In this document: one piece after another, positions 13,193 through 19,452 of the stretch | Position numbering within the stretch: position 1 is the first letter of the stretch | Layout of the letters: each line of letters starts with the position of its first letter | NCBI GenBank assembly: GCA_900768185.1 | Contig: CAAGCB010000041.1 | Span: forward strand, 1 to 19,452 | DNA length: 19,452 bases | From: Alphaproteobacteria bacterium | GTDB lineage: Bacteria; Pseudomonadota; Alphaproteobacteria; CAAGCB01; CAG-977 | Direction of reading: 5' to 3' | Notes under the pieces: generated by a model | The model's database searches: none | What the model was told of the DNA's origin: nothing | The model's input: the letters and a program-made list of their open reading frames with translations, nothing else | Position numbers and translations under genes: made by a program

Positions 13193-14227
13193 TTACCGCT
13201 GCAGGAATTTTTCGCCGTGGTTGACGCGGTCGCGCCAATAGTTCAGCAAATCGTGCATTGTCTTTTCATACGGAATTTGCGGTTCCCAACCCGTGTGTTC
13301 TTTGAATTTGCGGCAATCGGGGACTTGCAGATCGGCATCAATCGGGCGCAGACGTTCGGGATCGGTTTCGATTTTGATTTTGTCTTTCATCGTCGAAAAC
13401 GAAATCAGCGTGTTCAGCGTATCGCCGACTTCGCAAGTGTACGAACCGCCGATGTTGTAGTACGCTCCGGCAACGGGGTTGACCGTCACCAGCATATAAT
13501 AGGCGCGCACCGCGTCGCGAACGTCAGCGTAGGTGCGCAAAGACTGCAAATTGCCGACTTTGACCACGGGCGGAATCAATCCCGCTTCAATCATCGCAAT
13601 TTGTTTCGCAAAAGTCGATTCGTGGAAAACGTCGCCGCGGCGCGGTCCAGTGTGCGTGAACATGCGTGTCGTCATCACGGTCATATTGAACGCTTCGGCG
13701 TAATATCTGCCCAACAAATCCGTGCCGACTTTGGAAATCGCATAAGGAGAAGCAGGGTGGAACGGGCATTCTTCATGAATGCCTGTTTCGGGCTTTTTGT
13801 CCGCCGGAATTTTGCCGAACACTTCGGAAGAAGCACACACATGAATGACGGGATGATAGTTTTTATCCTCTTCCATTGCCAAACGGACTGTTTCCAGCAA
13901 ACGACACGTTCCCAGAATGTTCGTGTTCAGCGTGTCAATCGGCGCGGTGAAACTGGTCAGCGGATAGCTTTGCGCCGCCAGATGAAAGATGTAGTCGGGT
14001 TTGACTTTCTGAATGACCGTAATCAAAGAAACCTGATCGTTCAAATCGGCGTAATCGAAAAAGACGCGATCCTTTTTGTTCACGCGATCCAACAAATGCG
14101 CGACATTGTCCAAAGGACTGCGCCAGCGGCAGACGCCGTAAATATCCCAATCCGTATTTTCCAGCAAATAGTCCGCCAAATGCGAACCGACCATGCCCGT
14201 AATGCCGGTAATCAAAGCTTTTGTCAT
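13193..14227 (-). CDS. dmhA: GDP-D-glycero-alpha-D-manno-heptose 4,6-dehydratase (DmhA/WcbK-like)
   Basis: A 344-aa SDR of the GDP-mannose 4,6-dehydratase family, with TGITGMVG at 7-14, FHLAAQSYPLTSF at 81-93, CASSEVFG at 131-138, PYAISK (Y162/K166), HTGPRRGDVFHESTFAKQI and RPIDAD. These segments, and RWRSPLDNVAHLLDRVNKKDR near residue 34, closely match the Campylobacter/Yersinia GDP-heptose 4,6-dehydratases as I recall them, more than GDP-mannose dehydratases. The product would be GDP-6-deoxy-4-keto-heptose. Placement directly before gmhA, hddA and hddC-gmhB supports a heptose substrate. The ATG overlaps the GT2 stop by 4 nt with GGAGG ahead. GDP-mannose remains a possible substrate. Confidence 0.85.
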   Translation of the reverse strand: MTKALITGITGMVGSHLADYLLENTDWDIYGVCRWRSPLDNVAHLLDRVNKKDRVFFDYADLNDQVSLITVIQKVKPDYIFHLAAQSYPLTSFTAPIDTLNTNILGTCRLLETVRLAMEEDKNYHPVIHVCASSEVFGKIPADKKPETGIHEECPFHPASPYAISKVGTDLLGRYYAEAFNMTVMTTRMFTHTGPRRGDVFHESTFAKQIAMIEAGLIPPVVKVGNLQSLRTYADVRDAVRAYYMLVTVNPVAGAYYNIGGSYTCEVGDTLNTLISFSTMKDKIKIETDPERLRPIDADLQVPDCRKFKEHTGWEPQIPYEKTMHDLLNYWRDRVNHGEKFLQR

Positions 14228-15138
14228 TGTTTTCCTCCGAATTTGAATTGAAGCCCTAAAATGTTGAATTGGCGCTTTTTAAACGACAGATGCAGAAGGC
14301 GTCGTTTAAAACTTTTCAAACGCCGCTTGCGCCGATAAGCGAACAGTTCCGGAAAATACCCGAATGTTTCGACCAGTTTTTCAAACACATCTTTTTCAAG
14401 ACACAGCAATCCGCCGACGCAAGGTACAAACTTTGCGCGAATCAGCGATTTTTCCGACTCTGTCAAATTATGATTTTGCATAAAGCGAACGTATAAATTC
14501 GCAATAACAGGCAGCGATTGTTTTAAAACTTTTATACGGTTATCATCTTTATCCCAATCGAAATAATGATAACATGTGCCGGGGACGGTCACCAATTTTC
14601 CCGAATGCCAAATTGCCGCCAACAGCCAAGGATTGTCTTCATAAAAAACATTGACGGGGAAGTGAATGTCATTATTTTTGATGACGTCCGTTTTGAAAAT
14701 CTTGTCAAACACCGCTCCATTCGTGACAAGCGCATATTTATCGGCAAAAGCGGTGTATATTTGTTTTTCTTTCCACACGTGTCCTGTCATGCCGCCGAAA
14801 GCAATATCTGTGTCGTTTTGAACGGCGGCGTTGTATAATTTTTCGTAAAAATCGGGGTCAATCGTATCGTCGCAATCAACAAAGCCGATATAGTCGCCGG
14901 TCGCCGCTTGAACACCGATTTCACGCGCTCCGCCCGCGCCTGTTTTTTGGGTCTGTTCAATCAGCCGTAAACGGGGATCCGAAAACGATTTAATAATTTC
15001 TTCGGTTTTATCCGCACCTTTACGCCAGACAACAATGATTTCAATGTCGTTTAATGTTTGATTTAAAACGGATTCCAAACACAGAGCTATTCTGTTTTCT
15101 TTTTGATAAGCGGGAATGACGACGGATAATTTTGTCAT
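14224..15138 (-). CDS. GT2 family glycosyltransferase
   Basis: A 304-aa GT-A glycosyltransferase of the capsule/O-antigen type. It opens SVVIPAYQKENRIALCLESV, has GAGGAREIGVQAATGDYIGF near 67-85 and DCDDTID at 88-94 (DxD), and FYEDNPWL near 175, where the acidic pair fits the catalytic base. The C-terminal 45 residues are very basic (RRKRRLKSFKRRLLHL) and end NILGLQFKFGGK, suggesting peripheral membrane attachment. A GGAGGG site precedes the ATG. Its stop overlaps the dmhA start by 4 nt; a 136-nt spacer with inverted repeats separates it from the transporter upstream. Confidence 0.87.
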   Translation of the reverse strand: MTKLSVVIPAYQKENRIALCLESVLNQTLNDIEIIVVWRKGADKTEEIIKSFSDPRLRLIEQTQKTGAGGAREIGVQAATGDYIGFVDCDDTIDPDFYEKLYNAAVQNDTDIAFGGMTGHVWKEKQIYTAFADKYALVTNGAVFDKIFKTDVIKNNDIHFPVNVFYEDNPWLLAAIWHSGKLVTVPGTCYHYFDWDKDDNRIKVLKQSLPVIANLYVRFMQNHNLTESEKSLIRAKFVPCVGGLLCLEKDVFEKLVETFGYFPELFAYRRKRRLKSFKRRLLHLSFKKRQFNILGLQFKFGGKQ

Positions 15139-15159
15139 TTAATCCCTCCGAAACGAAGC

Positions 15160-15245
15160 GAACGGGAGTTGCAAAAGCAGGATACTGAGTTCCTTTCCCC
15201 GGATTTTAAGCTTATGGCTCTGGACATGTTCGGGGTATCCCGTTC
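15160..15245. repeat. Inverted-repeat-rich intergenic element
   Basis: Within the 136-nt gap between the transporter and the GT2 gene, GAACGGGA (15160-15167) pairs perfectly with TCCCGTTC (15238-15245), and CCCCG (15197-15201) with CGGGG (15231-15235). GGATAC (15180-15185) can alternatively pair with GTATCC (15235-15240). A related string, GCAAAAGCAGG-n-T-n-CTGA, recurs at about 1040-1057. It looks like a dispersed REP-type element or a structured leader. A 30-aa minus-strand frame across it (15135-15227) is not convincing as a gene. Confidence 0.45.
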
Positions 15246-15274
15246 ATAAGGTGTTGAGTAAAGGAGATGTATCA

Positions 15275-17050
15275 TCACGCGACATTCTCCTTTTTCGTTT
15301 TAAACTGCATTTGGTAGAGGGCGGCGTATTCGCCGTTTAGGGCGAGGAGTTCTTCGTGCGATCCTTGTTCGACGATGCGGCCTTCGTTGATGACGAAGAT
15401 TCTGTCGGCGTTTTTCACCGTCGAAAGGCGATGCGCGATGACCAGAACCGTGCGGTTTTTCATCAAGTTGTCAATCGCTTGCTGGACGACGGCTTCGGAC
15501 TTGTTGTCCAGGGCGGACGTCGCTTCGTCCAAGATGACGATCGGCGCGTTTTTCATGAACGCGCGGGCAATCGCGACACGCTGTTTCTGTCCGCCCGACA
15601 GCAAAACGCCGCGCTCTCCGATCTCCGTATCCAGCCCTTTATCCAAAGTGGCGACAAAGTCCGTCAGACACGCGTCCTTAATCGCTTCGTTCAGCTGTTC
15701 GTCGGTGTAATCCGTCTTGCCCAGCAGAATGTTGTCGCGGATTGTCCCGTTGAACAGGAAGTTGTCTTGGAACACAACGGCGATATTTTAGCGCAAATCG
15801 TGCAAGTCGATGTTTTTCACATTCACGCCGTCAATCAGAATCTCGCCCTTTTGAATGTCGTAAAAGCGCGGCAGCAAGCTGACAAACGTCGACTTTCCGC
15901 CGCCCGAATTGCCCACAAAAGCATACATCTTGCCGATTTCCAGCTTGGCTGACACGTCCTTTAAAACAGGGCGGTTCGGCAAGTATTCAAACCCGACGTG
16001 ATTGTACTCGATGTTTTTGCGCACGCCGTCGATACGCACGGGATTGTCGACGTTGCGAATGGCGGGAATGCTCGCCAAAGTCGAAAACACCTGATCCATC
16101 ATCAGAAACGACATCTGCACGGACGTAAAGCTGTTGCCCAAGCCTTTGATCGGCGTGTAGAGCATCAGCAAAGCCGCGATGAACGACACAAAGTTGCCGC
16201 TGGTAATTTGATGCGTCACAATCAGATAGCTTCCCAGCCAAATCGCGCCCGCGATGCCCAGCGACACGATGAAGTGAATCATCGGGGACAGCACGCCCGT
16301 TTTCTGCACCATTTTGATTTGGATTTTGAACATGTCGCGCAAGTCTTTGTCAAAGCGCGCTTCTTCGCGGTTCTGCAAGTTGTAAGACGCGATGATTCTG
16401 TTTCCCGCGAACGTTTCGTTATAGTGCGTTGTAATCGCGGACTGCCCGCCGATTTGACGGGTCATCAAGCTTTTGATGCGTTTGCGCACGCTCGCCAAAG
16501 GCAGTAAAGCGCCGAACATAAAGATTAAAGCGACAATCGACAGCTGCCAGCTGTTCCAGATCAAAACGGCGATAAGGGAAATCGACGAGAATATGCGCGT
16601 CGTGAACAGCTTCAAGTTCGCCAACAGCCCGCTGCACGCACTTTCGGCGCAGGTGGAAAACCGCATAATCACGTCGCCCGAAGACGTGTGGTCGAAAAAC
16701 GCGGCGTCGCAAGACAACAGCTTTTTATAAAGGTCGCGCTTCATGCCCATGGTGATTTTCTGCCCGACCCAAGTGTTCAAATACGTCGCGCCGTAGTTGC
16801 ACAAGCTCTGCAACAAACTGCCCAGCACAATGACCAAAGGCATCAAACTGACGGCGTGAACCTGCTTTTCGACCAAAACGACGTCCATGTAAGGCTTTAA
16901 AATCCACGCCGTCAACGCGTCGAACGACCCGATCGGCAGCGTTATCAACACCGCCATTACCGCCCGAACCCAGTACGGACGCACATACGGGTACATCTTG
17001 CGATAGTTTGCTGCGACGGGCGCGGAAGATAGGCGCGAGAGAATGCTCAT
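15275..17050 (-). pseudogene. MsbA-like ABC transporter, interrupted by an in-frame TAA
   Basis: The frame from 17050 to 15275 encodes about 590 aa, the normal length of an MsbA-type lipid/glycolipid exporter with fused membrane and ATPase domains. Residues 1-~330 hold about six membrane segments; Walker A GNSGGGKST is at 380-388. At codon 421 (15788-15790) a TAA stop follows LHDLR, where homologues carry a residue, often Gln or Arg. The same frame continues NIAVVFQDNF (Q-loop), LLSGGQKQRVAIARA (signature), IVILDEATSALD (Walker B) and LVIAHRLST (H-loop). CAA to TAA is one base change. The second half has only a GTG start without a ribosome binding site, so neither half should work alone. Start has AGGGGGCGG upstream; it overlaps the RgpF gene by 4 nt. 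A sequencing error or suppression are alternatives. Confidence 0.85.
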
Positions 17051-17904
17051 TTCCGCCCCCTTTTGGCAAACACGGGTATTTTACAGATTTTGATGACGGT
17101 TTTACCGTCGTAACCGATTTTCTTGCGGTACAAAAAATGCCCTATGACGGAACAGACGCGCGCCGCAATTTGATATGTTTTGCTGTGCAGCGGGTCTTTG
17201 ATTGCGTATCCTTGCGCGCCGGTCAGGTATCCGAACACGCATTCCAGCGCGTAGGGCAGCGGGTCGGCGCCGCGTTGTTGTTGTCCGTCCGCTTCCGTTC
17301 CGGCGACAAAGTCCGCAGCCGTCAGGTTCAAGCGTTTCAGCGGTTCAAACAATTTCGCGCGTGCGATGAACATCGTTCCCATCACGTACATGTGCCGGTC
17401 GGTCGGTAATCCCAGCCGCTCAATTATCGCGGCGGCATCGGCGGCTGCCTTGTTTCTGTCCTCTTTGCAGATGATGCGGAAATCGCCAGTCATACCCAAC
17501 GTTTTATCAGTTTCAAACGCCCGCAAAACCCGTGTGAACGTATCCCGCGTTTCCAAAAAACGCATTCCCAGCCGACGCCATTTTCCTCCGCTGACATCAA
17601 AGCCGTTCCTGATTGTTCCGACGGGCATATCGCGTTTCGTATGCAGTTTGATGACGTAATCATAGACATACAGATCAACGCGATTCAGCACGTTGATGAA
17701 CGGCGCGATGTCGAACCCGCAGTTTTCAACAACGCGCACGTCCGCATCCTGTTTGAACCGCAATATCTCCGTCTGCAGCGTTTCGTTCTCCGGCGGTATC
17801 GTCACGAATAGGTCAAACGGTTCCGTGATGTTTTGCAACCGCGATGCGATCTCCGACCACATATCAAAGTAATACAGATGGATATGAACAAGAATCCGTG
17901 TCAT
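17047..17904 (-). CDS. RgpF-family (rhamnan synthesis protein F) polysaccharide protein
   Basis: A 285-aa protein of the RgpF family, found with capsule, O-antigen and rhamnan clusters and thought to act in glycosyl transfer. Diagnostic segments are HIHLYYFDMW near residue 8, NCGFDIAPF at 61-69, YVIKLHTKRD at 83-92 and GTMFIARAKLFEPL near 185. Near the C-terminus is a basic hydrophobic tail (VIKICKIPVFAKRGRK). It overlaps the GT61 gene upstream and the transporter downstream by 4 nt each, so the three are translationally coupled. The reaction is not defined by sequence. Confidence 0.85.
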   Translation of the reverse strand: MTRILVHIHLYYFDMWSEIASRLQNITEPFDLFVTIPPENETLQTEILRFKQDADVRVVENCGFDIAPFINVLNRVDLYVYDYVIKLHTKRDMPVGTIRNGFDVSGGKWRRLGMRFLETRDTFTRVLRAFETDKTLGMTGDFRIICKEDRNKAAADAAAIIERLGLPTDRHMYVMGTMFIARAKLFEPLKRLNLTAADFVAGTEADGQQQRGADPLPYALECVFGYLTGAQGYAIKDPLHSKTYQIAARVCSVIGHFLYRKKIGYDGKTVIKICKIPVFAKRGRK

Positions 17905-19220
17905 ATTTTTCTCCTTCTGACTTTGAAGGAAAAACCGAACAGTGTGTAAATACGAAACAGACCGTCACTGCGTTTCATGAACAAGCGTTGGCGCAAAGAC
18001 AAAAACGCGGTTGAGCAGCATTTTTTGATCCGACGTATATAAACAGGATCTATACCTGTTAAAGTTCCATTGTATTTGTTTGACGAATAGCGGGCGAAAA
18101 AAGCACGGCAGAAACGGCGCACGGCGCGGTCGGACACGCGGTTGATTTCACGCTCGTCGAAACGCATGCCGTGATCGCGGAAAAATTCCGCCGCGCTGTC
18201 CGTTATGCCCAACAACATCGGACTGAATTCGTGTCCGACCGGCAGATAATTCAAATTTGCGTCGACGCTGTACCAATCCAAATCCATCGCCTGATTGATC
18301 AGTATCTGTTCTTTGTTGATATGTTCCGTGCGTTCCAAAACGATCAGTTTCGTCTTCGGCGCGGCAAATAAAGTCAGATGCGCCGCAGATCCCATCACGC
18401 AGGCGATCTCTTTCGCCCCTTTGACATACGCGATCTGTTCTTTCAAGCTGATCCGTTCGGGATAAACAATATGATAGCCGTTCGCTTTAAAGACTCTTTC
18501 CAGCTTGTCTTCGCCGTAAATTTTGATGCCGCTTTTGAATTTGCGCCGCGACAGATAAACTTTGTCGAACGGTTTCGCCGTTACGGTCGTGGAAATCGCG
18601 TCGAAAGGTTTTAAAAACTTGTCCGTGTAATATCCGGTCAGCACGCCGCTTTGTTCGGGAACCGTCACTTTGGCGAAGCGGGTGGGGCGCGCAACAAAAA
18701 TCAGCCGTCCGTCCAGTTTCAAAAGGGAAAGCATATCCGCGACCTGCGGACAGAGCGGTTTATCCGTTTCCCGCAAAAACACCACCGGTGCCGTTTGTTC
18801 GGGGTGTTCCAAAATATACCACAGCCGGTTCAGACTTTCGACCAGAGCGTGTCCGAAATGGTCGTACAAAATACCGCCGTAGATCACTTCGCGGGTGTCT
18901 TCGACAACGGCGTTTCCGTCGAATTCATATCCGGATTTTAAAGAACCGGTATCGCCGTCTAACAAATGAATATGCGCCGACGGTGTGAAAAAACAGCCGC
19001 TTTCGTCAATCACTCCGCCCGCAAAGACGTTTTCGCCCTTGCCGTTTTTCCATTTTTTCAAGGGCAGGACAACGGCTTTTTCGGCAAAGGAAACAGCGGG
19101 TTCCGCCGTACGATGATAATCAACCGCAGTCGCCGCAGCGTATTCCGTTTTCAACGATTCGTCAACGTATATACGCCGGACGGGAACAAATTTTTCCGGA
19201 CGGTTAAAAATTTCAGGCAT
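17901..19220 (-). CDS. GT61 family glycosyltransferase (DUF563-type)
   Basis: A 439-aa protein of the GT61/DUF563 group, common in bacterial capsule and lipopolysaccharide loci. Diagnostic features are YDHFGHALVE at 119-128, VYLSRRKFKSG at 241-251 and CVMGSAAHLTLFAAP at about 294-308. The C-terminal ~70 residues are basic and end LFRIYTLFGFSFKVRRRK, a tail similar in style to other transferases here. The start lies inside the last codons of the recombinase gene (8-nt overlap), with GAGGGA 8 nt upstream, so it is translated from a message that passes through the recombinase. Donor and acceptor unknown. Confidence 0.85.
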   Translation of the reverse strand: MPEIFNRPEKFVPVRRIYVDESLKTEYAAATAVDYHRTAEPAVSFAEKAVVLPLKKWKNGKGENVFAGGVIDESGCFFTPSAHIHLLDGDTGSLKSGYEFDGNAVVEDTREVIYGGILYDHFGHALVESLNRLWYILEHPEQTAPVVFLRETDKPLCPQVADMLSLLKLDGRLIFVARPTRFAKVTVPEQSGVLTGYYTDKFLKPFDAISTTVTAKPFDKVYLSRRKFKSGIKIYGEDKLERVFKANGYHIVYPERISLKEQIAYVKGAKEIACVMGSAAHLTLFAAPKTKLIVLERTEHINKEQILINQAMDLDWYSVDANLNYLPVGHEFSPMLLGITDSAAEFFRDHGMRFDEREINRVSDRAVRRFCRAFFARYSSNKYNGTLTGIDPVYIRRIKKCCSTAFLSLRQRLFMKRSDGLFRIYTLFGFSFKVRRRKI

Positions 19221-19452
19221 CAGTCCATTCCCTCAACTGCGGACTTTTTTGAATAAAGCTCTTTACCGTTGCGGGGTGAACGTGCAGGTGTCGCGCGATT
19301 TTGTTGCAAGAACAGCCGTCCGCCAGCAAACGCGCGATTTCCGTTTCCCGTCCCGTCAGCTTTATCCGACCGTTCAGACGACCACGCGGACGACCCAAGA
19401 CTTGTCCCGCCGCCTGCGCGTTTTCCAATCCCTCTTTCGTCAGCTGAGAACG
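19213..19452 (-). CDS. Serine recombinase (resolvase/invertase), C-terminal part, runs off right edge
   Basis: Only the last 79 codons are visible. The frame is open to the window end, so the apparent TTG start at 19428 is not the true one. TKEGLENAQAAGQVLGRPRGR matches the end of the E-helix and the minor-groove arm of resolvase/invertase proteins, and LTGRETEIARLLADGCSCNKIA followed by HLHVHPATVKSFIQK is the DNA-binding helix-turn-helix. The catalytic Ser domain lies outside. Its stop overlaps the GT61 start by 8 nt. Such enzymes invert or resolve DNA; next to a surface-glycan operon a phase-variation role is plausible, but no inverted recombination sites are visible in this window. Confidence 0.85.
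   Translation of the reverse strand, partial: RSQLTKEGLENAQAAGQVLGRPRGRLNGRIKLTGRETEIARLLADGCSCNKIARHLHVHPATVKSFIQKSPQLREWTDA

Noticed and set aside
10574..14251. Long plus-strand frames opposite the heptose genes (for example 13181-14251, 356 codons)
   Set aside because: They lie antisense to clearly conserved genes and their translations are Arg/Phe/Val-rich, as expected from the codon bias of the real strand.
15135..15227. 30-aa minus-strand ORF whose stop overlaps the GT2 start
   Set aside because: It spans the inverted-repeat element, is Ser/Arg/Cys-rich and lacks a ribosome binding site; more likely a by-product of the repeat.
15275..15775. Second half of the transporter as a separate ATP-binding protein
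   Set aside because: It lacks Walker A, starts only at a GTG within VVFQDNF without a ribosome binding site, and is exactly in frame with the upstream half.
15788..15790. Reassigned TAA (Gln) genetic code
   Set aside because: TAA ends several other intact genes in the window, for example at 10334, 13193 and 2189, so it acts as a stop here.
1..19452. CRISPR array, tRNA or rRNA genes, insertion sequences
   Set aside because: No regularly spaced repeats, cloverleaf-like segments, ribosomal RNA segments or transposase frames with terminal repeats were seen on reading either strand.

Overview
The window reads as a bacterial surface-glycan locus. Eighteen genes lie on the minus strand, most touching or overlapping by 4 nt, and run from the right edge down to position 2236. 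To their left are a two-gene plus-strand phage tail-fibre unit and a partial minus-strand gene that leaves the left edge. GGAGG-type ribosome binding sites, heptose and lipopolysaccharide-type enzymes and an MsbA-like exporter point to a Gram-negative bacterium. Codon use (AAA/GAA with CGC/CGG, mid GC) would suit a host-associated alphaproteobacterium, but that placement is only a guess; no rRNA or tRNA is present to anchor it.

Left flank (1-2236). A partial gene on the minus strand (1-568) has a motif resembling Rep_trans replication initiators, with a plausible sigma70-type promoter and an adjoining perfect palindrome upstream. An AT-rich gap with two terminator-like hairpins and one possible 46-aa ORF follows. 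A plus-strand tail-fibre gene and a 54-aa companion end at a strong bidirectional terminator (about 2200-2236), which also closes the leftward operon.

Glycan operon (2236-19452, minus strand, in order of transcription). It begins with the C-terminus of a serine recombinase that overlaps a GT61-like glycosyltransferase by 8 nt. An RgpF-family protein follows, then an MsbA-like ABC transporter split by one in-frame TAA codon. A 136-nt spacer rich in inverted repeats comes next. A GT2 glycosyltransferase then leads into a tight heptose block: a DmhA/WcbK-like GDP-heptose 4,6-dehydratase, GmhA, HddA and a nucleotidyltransferase-phosphatase fusion (HddC+GmhB). Together these should convert sedoheptulose 7-phosphate to GDP-6-deoxy-4-keto-heptose. 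An RMD-like reductase further down (6566-7507) could finish GDP-6-deoxy-manno-heptose.

After the fusion gene the base composition drops sharply (about 10.3 kb down to 4.6 kb). This AT-rich segment holds four or five small unrecognised ORFs with start/stop overlaps, a GT4-type glycosyltransferase, the RMD-like reductase, a GT2 glycosyltransferase and a 290-aa protein of unknown function. The operon then returns to higher GC with a protein resembling reversibly glycosylated polypeptide/UDP-arabinopyranose mutase (GT75), an SDR sugar-nucleotide enzyme and a cupin.

Most likely the locus makes and exports a glycan containing a 6-deoxy-heptose-type sugar. The recombinase at its head, the AT-rich inserted module, the interrupted exporter and the neighbouring phage tail fibre all suggest a rapidly changing, strain-variable region.
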